From: Sialis fuliginosa
Lineage: Eukaryota; Arthropoda; Insecta; Megaloptera; Sialidae
Direction: 5' to 3'
Assembly (NCBI GenBank): GCA_961205875.1
Contig: OY540813.1
Location: 27,127,001-27,191,000 of the forward strand
Length of the DNA: 64,000 bases
The position numbers and the translations under genes are program-made. Positions 11,592-22,760 of this stretch are shown one piece after another. The notes under the pieces were generated by a model. It made no database searches. It was not told where the DNA came from and saw only the letters and a list, made by a program, of their open reading frames with translations. Each line of letters begins with the position of its first letter. Positions within the stretch are counted from its first letter, which is position 1.

Positions 11592-12426
11592 TATGTATGT
11601 ATATATACATACAAACAGGAAATATGTGATTTTTGTCTAACACAGATTCTATTTTCCTCCACCAGTTTGGTGATTTTTTGGACTGCTGGTCATCAAAGTA
11701 ACGCATGCGACCCATTTTCATTATAAATTGACCTTTCAGAAACTTTAGCGTTTTAAAAAAAACACCTTTTTGGGTCAATTTTTGAACCTTTGGGCTTATT
11801 GCATTAATTTTATTGGTAAATCAAAATAAAAGAAGATAATATATATTACCTAAATGAAATTACTCGGTTCTTATTTAAAATAAAACTAATTTAGATAAAA
11901 AACACTTTCGTCTAACGTTGACAAATAATTTGTGTATTTATAAATATGCACGCCTCTGATATAGAGCATACGCTGTATTGTGATATATCTTGTGGTATAA
12001 TTTGGTGATTTGTTTTACAGCCTTTTGGGTCTGAGGGGGGGTCGTTAATGTCCCCAAAAGCGCTGTTGGACACACATATTCAACATGTGTTGTCTTGTTT
12101 TGTCTAATATGGGCTTACATTGTTATGTTACTGTATATATGCAAAAACTTGCTCTGATAACTGCTCGTAATCGTATTATCTTATTTGCATAATATGAAAT
12201 TGTTTACATATATTCTTAATAAAATTATATTAAGCTTTTTATGAGTGCGTACGTGTATGTTTTTATTTATGTTATTTTTATTTTTGTGAAATGGATGTTG
12301 GATTGTTTTTATCTTAAGTTTTTAATTAAAAAAAAAACACATTTTGATGATTTGTATTTTTAAGTTATGGTATTTTTAATGTAAGTTAACAATTTACCTA
12401 ACTTTATTTCATGTGGTAAAGTTATT
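11592..12426. other. Gene-free spacer
   Basis: A short frame at 11581-11778 (minus) has no recognisable content. At 12005-12065 there is a G-rich patch (gaggggggg) in otherwise AT-rich DNA. Nothing else recognised. Confidence 0.4.
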
Positions 12427-13140
12427 ATGTACGCAGACAACATGTCAGAATAATATTGAACTATGTCTCAAAGAATTCAGTGAGTGGTGTAAAACAAAAC
12501 AATTAACTATTAATTATTCTAAAACATCGAACTGTGTTTATGAAGATATTATTCTTTTTTTAATAACAGTATTATAAATGAAATTTCAGAAACAAAATTC
12601 CTAGGTGTAGTTATAGACCCAAGTTTAAAATGGACAGCATATATCGATAAGCTGGTTAAAAAACTATACATATTTTATTATTTATAAACAGTTTTAGCGC
12701 ATACACAAATACTAATGGTTTGTTAAACTTTTACTCTTCATTTGTATACAGCACTCTAAAATACAGTAAGTATAATACTTTCGGGCCATTCGTCAGAACG
12801 TATATGAGTATTCAGAAGCCAAAAAAGGATAATACGGGAAATTTTCAAATTGCACGTAAGAGAATCCTGCAAAGAATACTTATCTTATACAAAGAATACT
12901 ATCATTTCGAACTAATTTTGTACACCAAGCAAAATGATAAGAACCTGAATTTTCACCACAACAACCTTACCAACAGTACGAGAAATACCGACCAAATATA
13001 TCCTCATCTCAAAATGTAGAAATAACCCAATAATTTACTCTACAATAAACTACCTAGTTATATTAGAAACATTATTGAAATACAATTATTTAAAAATAAA
13101 CTAAAAGAATATTTATTAAAAGTTACATCTTTCCATTAAA
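12427..13140 (+). pseudogene. Decayed Jockey-type LINE reverse transcriptase, C-terminal part
   Basis: Read across several frameshifts and stops, this is the second half of a non-LTR reverse transcriptase. At 12427 the frame gives MYADN, matching the catalytic YADD box with the last Asp changed to Asn. It is followed in a shifted frame by EFSEWCKTKQLTINYSKT, the usual 'W-C-x-x-N-x-L-x-I-N-x-x-K-T' block. At 12580-12663 comes EISETKFLGVVIDPSLKW, the 'FLGVxID' block, then the thumb-like region and finally LYNKLPSYIRNIIEIQLFKN near 13040-13105, a typical C-terminal phrase of Jockey-clade elements. The endonuclease domain and first half are absent, as expected for 5'-truncated insertion. An AATAAA-type signal lies near 13280. 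The copy is inactive. Confidence 0.8.
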
Positions 13141-13313
13141 TTATATTAAGAAATATTTTTAAATTTAGATTTTCGTATGATATGTGTATGTAGGTACTCT
13201 CTTTTGTATCTTATATTGTTCATTCTTTATTTTTTCAATTATTTATTGTATTGACTTATTTATACTCCTAGGAGTATGAAATAAACAGTTTTATTATAGT
13301 TTTATTATTCAAA

Positions 13314-13765
13314 ATAGGTATACCTACCTCAAGGTAAGTATATAAAGACAAGGTAGTCTCAATAGCTCCTTGACCAAACAAAGTTGACGCGGAAAATGAC
13401 GTCACCCAGGGGATATAATAAAATGTAAAATTTTTTTACAAAAAATTCCTTTATTTATTCTTGTTTTCGTATTATTTGATATTTTAAAGAAGTACAAAAT
13501 CGGCATTGAAAAATTATAAATAGCTGTCAGAATCACAGAAAGTATTGTCAACTTAAGTAAAAATGATGCTTTCCGAATAAACCAAATTGTCTGTAACAAC
13601 TTTTTTATGATTTTTCAATCTCGAATTTATACTTCTTTGATTATATGTGTTGTTAAAATATCAAAAACTGGGTGACGTCAATTCTCACGCTAACGCTGAT
13701 TGATTAGTGGTTACGGAGCTATTGAGACTATCTAGTCTTTATAACATATACTACCTTATACCTAC
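13314..13765. mobile_element. Foldback MITE related to the element at 10301
   Basis: Inverted arms pair tagtctcaatagctcc (about 13352) with ggagctattgagacta (about 13716), and extend outward through tataaagac and the taggta-rich flanks and inward to gacgtcaccca. The centre (13550-13680) contains ccgaataaaccaaattgtct and cttctttgattatatgtgtt, which match the core of 10301-10863. This copy lacks the CAGTCGGG ends, so it is either a relative with different ends or a decayed copy. Confidence 0.6.
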
Positions 13766-15024
13766 CTATTGTTAGAAAATAATTCTTCTTCTTTTTCTTG
13801 TCTGCCGGTTGTTTTCCTGTCTTGATACTTCCTTAGTGTTGTAAAAATTTCTTTGTTAGATCATAGCAGGTTTTAACGTACAGGATGGTTAGGGTATAGG
13901 GAATTAGGGTTACTAAAACTTGGATTGATTTTATCTTTGAGAGACCATTAAATATGGTTTTCCAATATACATATATATCTATATGTAATTATCAAAAGAG
14001 TTTCTAATACTAGATTGATGTTAAAATAACAAAATGAACTTATGTAAGTATTGATAATGTTAAAACAAGTCAACACAAAATACAAATAAAAGTTTATAGT
14101 CTTAATTTTCGTTTCCTTGAAGTAATTTCAAATATTTAGAGAAAGGAAATCTTCGGCCAAAGGGTTGTTTTCTTTCACTTTAAAGGAATGAAGATCAAAT
14201 TGTCTTCTTATGTTTTAATTTCCCCTAGGATTGATGGGCACTTTGAAAGTTTTTGAACTTCCTTCAGGGATTGTTGACTGAAACGATATATATATATGTA
14301 CCTACAAGTACGTATATGTTTCTAAAAGTAACATGTGTTTAAGTTTTATCAAGTTCCGTTTTGTTTTATTTTATAATGTTATATATTTAATTTATTTTAA
14401 TTTTTTTTTCGTTTTGTTACAGGTAAGAATATGAATTAACTTTTGCTGCTTCGTGAAGTTTTTATAATTCAAATAAGGTAATTAATATAATCTATAAAGT
14501 AGGTATTTAAAACACACGCAGTTAAAATATTAAGGGTGAAAGGGGAAAAAGTCCACTTCACAAAAAAAAGAAAAATTACTGACTCTTGCTTTCTAATTGT
14601 TGTTTGAACTTGAACAGAATGTATAATTTATATGTACATATTTATTATAAAAGTGATTTACATGTTCTTTATTCCTTCATTTTAAAATTTAACAAAGAAA
14701 CGTAAAAAAAACACTAAAAAACTAATGTAAAAAATAGGCATAAAATTTCCAATACCAGCAAAAAACTTTTAAATGGATCTTTAGCAGCCCGCAATGCATC
14801 ATTAATATTATTGACACATTTGGTAGAAAATAATGTTTGTTGTTGAAAGTCCGTTATGCGAGACATGATGATGAATCGACCCTGTGACAAATTTGTTAAT
14901 TATGCAAAAGAATTTTGCGAGGAAACGTACAAAAAGATTTTGTTTTAATGTGTATAAAAAAGTTTTTATTGAAACATGGTATATTCAGTTCTACTTGTTC
15001 GAATTGATACTATTTTCATCAATA
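13766..15024. other. Gene-free spacer holding a candidate ratchet splice point
   Basis: No gene or transposon recognised. The notable item is the juxtaposed splice-site motif at 14393-14430, listed separately. A 60-codon frame at 14884-15066 runs into the next MITE and has no recognisable content. Confidence 0.4.
14393..14430 (+). promoter_or_regulatory. Candidate recursive-splice ratchet point 1
   Basis: A pyrimidine-rich tract (ttttttttcgttttgttaca) leads into CAG at 14420-14422 and is followed directly by GTAAGAAT at 14423. A 3' splice site directly abutting a 5' splice site with no exon between them is the consensus of ratchet points in very long arthropod introns. This is the best of three such motifs on the + strand. 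That it is used is inference. Confidence 0.4.
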
Positions 15025-15497
15025 CCGGGTGTTCCAGACCACCCGCCCACTATGTTTTATGCCTAAAGTATTGAAGATAGAGTTTTATGATAAAACATTT
15101 ACTATATATGTATATCGACCCTAAAGAATTTCAGGAAAATATTTTCAACTCCCTAAAACTTCCATTAACATTTAACGAAACTAGAGCACTTTTAGTAAAA
15201 CCCTAAAATTTGGGAACTAGTCGCCATATTTTCTAAACAATTGAATGTATGAAAACATTTTTTTACAAAAGTTTTTTACTTTTTTATGATCTTTAAAATT
15301 ATCTACTTTTGGATATACCGTTCCATTTGATTTTACTGAGAAACGGGCATGTACCCCTCAAACTACCCTCCAAGGGGGAGTTGAAAATATTTTCCTGAAA
15401 TTCTTTAGGGTCGATATATATAAAATATTTTTATCATAAAACTCTATCTTCAATTTACATAGTTTAGGCGTAAAACATAGTCGTCTGGAACACCAGG
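15025..15497. mobile_element. Foldback MITE with TA target duplication
   Basis: The left end ccgggtgttccagacc and the reverse-complemented right end cctggtgttccagacg are flanked by TA (15023-15024 and 15498-15499). The arms stay similar for about 130 bp, including tgaagatagagttttatgat and tcgaccctaaagaatttcag, and enclose a centre of about 200 bp. No coding capacity. The size, TA sites and long arms fit a Tc1/mariner-type MITE. Confidence 0.65.
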
Positions 15498-15534
15498 TAT
15501 ATGTAATAGTTTAATAATAGTTAAATCGAATAAT

Positions 15535-15831
15535 GTCCGGTATTATAAAGGAGCTAGCAAATTTACTAGCTAGCAAGCATTTTAAAATGGGATATTAATT
15601 ATATGTGATAGTATCAATGGACTAGCTATGGAATTTAGAACAGTGATACTTCAACTTATTGTAACACAGTTGGCGGTGACTCTGACCGTACAAAATAATT
15701 TTCATAATATCGCCACTGTTTTAATACTGTTGGTGTTTACATATCATGTGTGCGCGAAAATTGTCAAACACTTCACGAAACCTAAGGAGAACTGTCCGAT
15801 ACGTTAGAAACCTCATTTGAAAGTGCTTGCC
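15535..15831. mobile_element. GTCCGGTATTATAAA family A MITE, right end missing
   Basis: The segment begins gtccggtattataaaggagc and then the palindromic agctagcaaatttactagct. It matches 42480-42800 in order (atggaatttagaa, acttcaact.attgtaacac, gtacaaaataattttcataa, cctcatttgaaagtgcttgc). The copy stops after 'gtgcttgcc', where the other copy continues into the right TIR, so this one is truncated or was cut by a later deletion. Confidence 0.65.
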
Positions 15832-17200
15832 ATTTAGATTGAAATTGTCAAATATTAAAATCGTTTAATATTCTCTCTGATGAATTTACCACGAGGAGGC
15901 ACTGTGCATTCACTCGGCAGATGTTTTTTATTTTTTTGTATTTCATACATAACTAAAAACAAAAATCCTATAAAAACGACATTATCAGAACAAAAGAAAT
16001 TTAAAATACCATCAGTTTTGTCATACACTTAATATCGACATGTAAAAGCTTTGTAACACTTATATATCGAGCCATGATGTATTCTAGTAGGCCTACACCA
16101 CCCTCTAACATCTAAATCACACGCGCGACGTGCGATCTATATATAATAAAAAGTATATTCGTGACGCCGTGTGTAATGGCGAAAACATGTTACGCGGGAA
16201 TCGAAGCGATCACGATAGATTTGCTTCGTTACACACTGTACAAATATGTAACAACAACACTAATAACTGCTGTTGAAGAGGTTTATAAGAGTCAACATAT
16301 CGACCGATGGTTGTTGCTTAAACGGAAACCTATTATCGCGAATTCGTATGTTGTTTTGTTTGGTATTTCGACTCCATTGGCGGCGATCGAAGGATCTTTT
16401 TTATACATTAAGATATTTTCGAGGAATATATTATTTTTACAGTTTTATCGGTTTATGGTACTCCTTTGAAGATCTTTTTAACCCTTCTGTTAATGGATAG
16501 GTACTCGATTTCATTCGACGAGTTTAGTATGTAATTATTTATTTTATTTTATGGGCATCCAGGAATGCCAAGATCAATTTATTGTTATGCTATTTCTTGA
16601 AAAAAAAGTAAAAAAGTATTTGGAAGTAACAGATTTTTTGGTCTAGATTTAAACAAACGTTGGTTAATGGATAAGGTACTCACGTACCTTAATTCTCTCA
16701 TTTATATGTTTGGATTCCTTTTCATAGAATGAATAGTGTACTCAAAAATTTTCACTAACCCCATTAAGTGGGGTTGGTCTATAGATAGGCCTCTTAAAAT
16801 ACAAAAAAATATTCTAGAAACTTTTGATTTTAACCCTTCAGTCACGAGAACAGAAAAGAAATATAATTGACATTTTTTTCTATTTTGTAAAATGTAAAAA
16901 CATTTATCCATTAACACAAGGATTAAATCAATGCTTGAGCTAAGGTATAATAAATGTATTTGATCCATAAATTTTTACTGAAACAGTGTGGAATAATTCT
17001 TAAGTCAAAAACTGGGCTTTGAACTTAATTTTTGTTTGTTCTTTTTATAGAAACTGAAAACTACCTGTCCTGTAAGATAGAGGTGGTGGTCTGGGTATAA
17101 CCTCCAGACTCTGTAAAAAATAAACTGTTTTCATAAAAAAAAAATATTTTTACAAACATTACAAGACATTTAAAAAATTAGAGTAAATTCGTACATTGAT
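15832..17200. other. Gene-free spacer with two CpG-containing patches
   Basis: At 16120-16240 there is a CpG-containing stretch with a hairpin (cgaagc near 16203 against gcttcg near 16224). A frame of about 97 codons from the ATG at 16176 lacks recognisable content. The phrase 'ttaatggata' recurs near 16490 and 16665, and its complement 'tatccattaa' lies near 16905, suggesting an unrecognised decayed repeat. Confidence 0.35.
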
Positions 17201-17480
17201 ATCCGGTATTATAAAGAATGCTTATGAATTCTGGAGCAGTGGTAATAATATAATAATGTAAATCAATAAATAAATAAAAAATGATAATGTAATTTTTTAT
17301 GATTATTTAATTTAATTTGTCACAAATCGCTGATTTCTGTTTAATGCGCATGCATCAAGGTCATTCATACAAACTATACTATTAATTACAACTGTCAGTG
17401 GGTTGTCATTTATATTTAATACCTCGTAGATAGCGTTAGATTAGCTTTTGCTGTCGAAGAAATTCTTTGTAATACCGGAC
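17201..17480. mobile_element. GTCCGGTATTATAAA family B MITE, complete copy
   Basis: The ends tccggtattataaag (17202) and ctttgtaataccgga (to about 17478) are inverted. The core includes gagcagtggtaataat, gctgatttctgtttaa and gcgcatgcatcaaggt, which recur at 29862-30135 and 61934-62210. It shares end sequence with family A but has a different core, so the two families probably use the same transposase. No coding capacity. Confidence 0.65.
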
Positions 17481-20373
17481 ATGAGATATGTTAGAAAAAA
17501 GTATTGTTATAATTCTCCCCTGTTGGCGCCTATGGACTCAGATATGTGTGGTGGGGGTGAATATGTGTGTGTGTAGGTTATATAACAGGCCGTCGGTGTG
17601 AGTGATGTGAAAAAGTTATTTATTGGATCCAAGAAGTTTGAAGAATGATGTAACACTGTACAAAACCGTATTTTGTAAAACGGTTTGTAAAGAGTCTCTT
17701 TTGCTTCAATATAAAAGTTTACTTACATTTTGTATTTTTCCACGAAAATTAAAAACTTCCGCATATTTTATTGAGAAAAATATTATATATTTCACGGAAT
17801 AATATATTCGAAAATTTATTTGAAAATATTTTTGTATTTTAACTTAAAAAAATATTATTTTTCCCAATTTAACTACATAATATATTCAATATTTTAAGAC
17901 AATGATTTAACTCAATTATAAGAAATTTATTTTTCTATGTACCTATTTAAAGCATTTTTCTCGTTTCACGTATTGATTGGTATTAGAAAAAGAAATTATA
18001 TTACGTTTTCAGTAAAAAAATTTCACACGAGCTATCGAATTTGCTGCCGCGAGAATGTACATATGATTTGACGGCTACTGTTCTGAAACAAAGGTTTGGT
18101 GTGTGGTATATGGCAACAATCATTAATAAGACAGATTTATGTATCATCAACACAATTGTAGCCCAAGTACACACTATTTCTGTGTAAGTTATAATTAAAC
18201 TAACGTAAATTTCAGTGTCTTTAATAAAATTTTGTGATTGGAATTAAAAAATAATGTAACGTATAAAAAAGTATGTATGCTAGTGATCTTCAAACTTTAT
18301 CGACTCGCATAATTCTTTTTTTTCGGCAAACCCCTTCCCAAATTCGAAAAATATATCTTAAAATAATATTCAAAGTAAATTAATGTACTTTATGTAGAGA
18401 CAATTAAAGTATTGTATTTTTATTAAAAAAATGTAATATAAGTTAACGTAATTTACTCATTAATAGCACCAACTTGTCCCCCAGATGTCTCATATAACTA
18501 AATGTATCTTTATATTTTTTAGTTAATAAACAATGCTTTTTAATTTTTTTTCGAATTTTTATTTTGACTCGTGGAACCCTCAGACTGTGTTTCGCGGAAC
18601 CCCGGGGTTATATGTCTTATTACAAGATAGAGATGTGACAATTTTTATTCTATTTTTAATAAACGTATATACTACAAATAACTGTCAAAGATCAGCATGT
18701 GTACAACGGATAGAAAATTTCTAAATTGACAAAGAAAAAAATCTTTATATTGAATATGCCGATCACAATGATAGCACAATGGAATAGAATTGCGGTAGAG
18801 TTTCTCAAGATGTTTTTATTTTTTGTACAGAGAATGAGAAGAATGATTCTGACGGGCAATTGAATTACATTGACGAATATGTCAAAATGAGAACCTACAC
18901 TCTACCTTTATTGTGGTCATACAATGTTTTACCGAAAAAAAACTCTGTAAATAAATAAATCATCAGTAGACAGAATTTAAATACGGAACTTAAAAAAAAA
19001 CAATGTTATTTCAGATACATGCAAGATATAATAAAACAGATAAAGATAAAGATAAATGAAAGAGTTTTCGTTATACGAACAGTTGTATAACGAAAACTGT
19101 CATATACGGTTAAATATATATGAAATATAACCCGATTTTTTTTAATTGATATTTTGATGGAAATATTCATTTCGAACTGCCCTGAATTTTTTTTGTCTAT
19201 TTTCGCCATGATGTATGTCTTTCTGTCGACGCCTTAATTCAAAAATGTCAAAATATAAAAGGGTGAAATTTTACATTTAAGATTATTAATCCTCAAGAAA
19301 AAAATACACTATTTTTAAAAACGATCTTACAACTGAAAACGGAAACTTTATCTCGTCAATTTTGTATTTTTTCTAAAATTATATTTGAAATGGTTTGTAA
19401 AAGTAAGAAATATTTATTATAAAACTTGTAGAGAGCGTTATTTTCTATAATTTAAATTTTCTTTCTATGATCAATTAACCAGAAATATTTGTTTTATAGG
19501 AGTCTTTATACGTACTCTGATTATTTTCCGAATCGCGTATAAGAAAGTCTTACAAATTAATACCAAATAGCAAAATACAATTCTTTGGATTGTTTCGTCA
19601 TTTTGACATTTGATACTTTTTAATAACATAAGATTTAACTTTTAATGTAAATAATTATCAAATATAAATGTTTTAAATTATTAAATGACGAAAAGAAATT
19701 AAGAATGTTGTAGAACAAACTAAAGCAACCTATATTCTGTATATTGTTAATAATTGTAAAAATTACAATGATTTTCCCATGTCTAGTAATTGAATTCTAC
19801 ACACTGTGTGTTGAATTGTTTATATAGAATTTTATATAACCATTTCAGTGCTTCAATTTTTTATATTATGTCATGAATAATTTAATCCTAGACTTGTAAA
19901 TAGACGTACAAAAAATATTTTACTCGAAAATGATACAGCTTATTTTATTAGTAAAGAAAAGTAATAAGTAATTACAGTAAAGAATAAACAATTATTGGAT
20001 TACTTTTTCATATTTAAATACAATAAAAAATCTAAATAGCATTACTAATGTTCATTTCGCGTGCGACTGGTTTTAGTTCATAGAACGAGCATGACATTTT
20101 AAACTTTAGCGTTTTTCAAAAATAGTATAAAATTAACTTTATTTTAATAGATTTGTCAGTCACTGATACATGAATTATGAACATACATTTAATTATTTGT
20201 ACATACATTAAATTAAACTTTAAATAACTTGTGTTTTTACGACAAAACAACGATATGTAAACCTCTAAATATAAACTAGCTGTAAATGAATTTAATTCTC
20301 ACCTGAATAATTTATAAGTATTATAGTATTATAAAAAAAATATTTAAGTTTGTCTAGTCTCTGTCTTGTCTCA
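17481..20373. other. Gene-free spacer with a short perfect hairpin and a hAT-like remnant
   Basis: At 18280-18345 and 18570-18610 the phrases agtgatcttcaaacttt and gcggaaccccgggg resemble hAT ends of the 'CAGTGGTTCTTAAACTT' type, without a paired boundary. At 19063-19098 there is a perfect 14-bp stem (agttttcgttatac) with an 8-nt loop. Nothing else recognised. Confidence 0.35.
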
Positions 20374-20381
20374 GCCTGCGG

Positions 20382-20721
20382 CAGTGGCGTAGCGAGGGGG
20401 GGGGGGCAAGGGGGGGTCTATCATGCCCCGGGCGCCACTTATAGAGGGGCGCTAAATGACTCATAACCTTTTAAACCGCATAGCATATTTATAAAGAGCT
20501 AAATACCAGAATATGTAACTAAAGACCTTTTTTTTTTAGTCATGGAAATGTATTTAATAAATAAGGTTAGATAAAATTTTAACTGAAGACCTTTTTTTTT
20601 TTTTAGTCACGCTAATTTCAATTCAGATTTACTATAAAATTATTATTGTTTTTTTTCTTAATTTTGGGGGCGCCAAAAAGATATCGTACCCCGGGCGCCA
20701 ATTATGTTTGCTACGCCACTG
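20382..20721. mobile_element. hAT-like MITE with 8-bp target duplication
   Basis: The ends cagtggcgtagc and gctacgccactg are perfect inverted repeats. The flanking octamers are gcctgcgg (20374-20381) and gcctgggg (20722-20729), matching at 7 of 8 positions. An 8-bp duplication is diagnostic of hAT insertion. Long G and C runs lie just inside both ends and a 'gggcgcca' phrase occurs near both. The core has a repeated gaccttttttttt phrase shared with 36215-36546. Length 340 bp, no transposase. Confidence 0.8.
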
Positions 20722-20729
20722 GCCTGGGG

Positions 20730-21915
20730 ACCTAGTTACTAGTGTCTTTTTAGTAATATCGGGTATTAAAATGTTAAACATTTACAGACTTAAATCGCCT
20801 TTCTTATCCTTTTCACGAAAAAACATTAGATATAGTCAAATTAAAAATATGTAAATGAGAAACAAAAAACGCCTACTGCTGTGTATAATTTGAATACGTA
20901 TATTTCCTGTAATGTTCGTTACTTCTTAGGTTTGTTTACGTTTCACAATCGTTATGTATTTAAACCGCAACACAATTTTACGTCTGGCAGTAAAACAAGC
21001 CCAGATGCTTTTAAACTTTGGAAAATGTATGACTTAACATTCTCAAAACTAATGTTGCAGTTATTTTGGGAAGAGTTGTAAAGATACAAACGCAATTTCA
21101 AGAATGTTTGTTTGAAAACAGTTGTCACAAATACTTATGTTTTTAAACTTGATAGATAGAAAATTGAAACATAAATGGGAAAAGAACTAAATATGAACTT
21201 TCTGAGTGTATTTACATAAGTATATCAAACAGTTAATGACTTAAACACGATTTAGAGAACGGTGCTAATTGTAAATAAAATACGTCTCTCGTAAATTCAG
21301 GTTCGGGTGTGAATTTTGGAATTTTAAACAAACTGATTTACTTTCTAAAACAACAAACAAGTTAAACTAAAAATATAATTTTTGAAATGAAACATAATTT
21401 TTGTTATGATTAACCACAAGAATGATCGAAACTGATACTAGTGAACTTTGATGAACCTTGTTCTATGTACAAGATATTTTTATTAGAAATTATAAAGAAA
21501 GTGTATTCAATTTTTATATTCTTTAATATAACTTTGTCAAGTAAGAAGAACGATCACATGGATAATAAATGAAACTATAATAATTTTTTAGCTTTTAATT
21601 GTTTTATAATGTATTTTCTAGTATACATTTAATGAAAATATCTAAATGACTCTTATACCTTCGATTAGCTTAAAAATACAAAAAAGTGAGCAAAAAGTTG
21701 AAAACAGCGTAAAGTAGAATAAATATGTATAAACAAAACATTATTATTGTAACGGATAAATGTACTGAAGTTCTCTTGATGCCAGTTAACATATGTTGAA
21801 TAATTATCTGAAAATATGGATTAACTTAATAATTTCGTTTTAATTGTTATATAAACAATTATTTAAAATCTATTATCTACAGGGTTTTTGTGCCAACAAA
21901 AATTCAAATTCAATT
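20730..21915. other. Gene-free AT-rich spacer
   Basis: No gene, repeat or structured element recognised apart from the left copy of the 12-bp direct repeat (21904-21915) that flanks the next insertion. Confidence 0.4.
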
Positions 21916-21990
21916 ACTGGAAAAATGGAGAAACTGTGGTTTCTAGTCACTTAAACTAAAATATACACCTTAACCACAATAAAACAATGT

Positions 21991-22036
21991 CACTCGACAC
22001 GTGTTTCGACTTTACAAGAAGTCCTCATCAGGAGCC
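21991..22036 (-). ncRNA. Hammerhead ribozyme motif, left arm
   Basis: This is the mirror of the right-arm motif, read on the minus strand. The core boxes CTGATGA and GAAAC are intact. The single base that differs between the arms falls in stem II and shortens it from 6 to 5 pairs (gactt/aagtc). Otherwise it has the same layout as 22063-22108. Confidence 0.5.
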
Positions 22037-22062
22037 TAACAGTTCCAGACTAGGAACTGTTA

Positions 22063-22108
22063 GGCTCCTGATGAGGACTTCTTGTGAAGTCGAAACACGT
22101 GTCGAGTG
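22063..22108 (+). ncRNA. Hammerhead ribozyme motif, right arm
   Basis: Read on the + strand: stem I 5' side ggctc (22063-22067); CTGATGA core (22068-22074); one extra G; stem II gacttc (22076-22081) and gaagtc (22086-22091) with loop ttgt; GAA core (22092-22094); a tiny stem III in acacgtgt (22095-22102); cleavage base C22103, giving a GTC triplet; stem I 3' side gagtg. All invariant hammerhead positions I can place are present. The short stem III is the form described for Penelope-type hammerheads. Weak points are the bulged G before stem II and a stem I of only 3-4 pairs. Activity is not shown. Confidence 0.55.
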
Positions 22109-22161
22109 ACATTGTTTTATTGTGGTTAAGGTGTATATTTTAGTTTAAGTCAAATTCAATT

Positions 22162-22500
22162 GCTTTTGTACGGGACAATAGTAGGTAGTTTATCAAAGTC
22201 AATAATATTTTTAGTTTTTAGTTTTTTAATATTGGAGGTAAGGGAAACTTCAGAATTCTATTAATTTTTAAAAAATTTCTAATGACCAAACTTTCTGATT
22301 TTTATTTAAATTACTGTTAAAATTAAGAACAATTATCATTAATATGTTTGCAGTAACTGATTAATAATTATTATTTTATATATACTTATTCACTTGGGAA
22401 ATATGATACTAATCCGACACCTCGATTTTCCTCGAACTTGTTTGGCCGGTATAGCAATTATAGCCGACGATCTATTTGGGATATATTAATAACTGGAGTA
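22162..22500. other. Gene-free AT-rich spacer
   Basis: Nothing recognised. Confidence 0.4.
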
Positions 22501-22760
22501 ATTACGCTGTGAGGAGATAATCCAAGATGGGTTTAGCGAGGGCGGGTAACATGAGCCGGGGTCGCTTCCCCCCAACCCCTTCGCCGCACTGTCGCGCGAA
22601 CGACGCCGTTTGTTTTCTACAGCGTTGCCTACACGTCAAATGTCCATTAAGTGTCGCAACGCGATACCTCAATACAGTGTGTGTGTGCATTTTACATGGG
22701 ATTTGTATATGTGTGTGTGTATGTGTATGTGTATGGATACCTGTACAGCAGTAGGAATTA
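22501..22760. promoter_or_regulatory. CpG-rich patch, possible promoter or exon
   Basis: About 160 bp (22505-22670) of GC-rich DNA with many CpGs (ccgcactgtcgcgcgaacga) contrasts sharply with the flanks. It is followed by TG microsatellites (22676-22735). Overlapping frames on both strands cross the patch and run into the TG repeat, so neither is convincing. The composition fits a promoter or an exon of a gene I cannot identify. Confidence 0.25.

Larger units (their letters stand above)
21916..22150. mobile_element. Snapback insertion with hammerhead-bearing arms
   Basis: Positions 21949-22150 form an inverted repeat with arms of about 98 bp that differ at one base, separated by about 6 bp. 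The insertion is flanked by the 12-bp direct repeat tcaaattcaatt (21904-21915 and 22150-22161), the size expected of a target duplication from target-primed retrotransposition. Each arm, read outward, carries a hammerhead-ribozyme core. Minimal hammerheads with very short stem III are known from terminal repeats of Penelope-like retroelements. A head-to-head pair of terminal segments would give this structure. The arm identity implies a recent event or gene conversion. Confidence 0.6.

Noticed and set aside
13320-13335. caag|gtaagt as a fourth splice-related site
   Set aside because: It lacks a pyrimidine tract and CAG acceptor, and lies in the arm of a MITE.
16161-16469. 102-codon + strand ORF
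   Set aside because: It begins at GTG, not ATG. The in-frame ATG version (from 16176) has no recognisable domain and the composition drifts to AT-driven residues.
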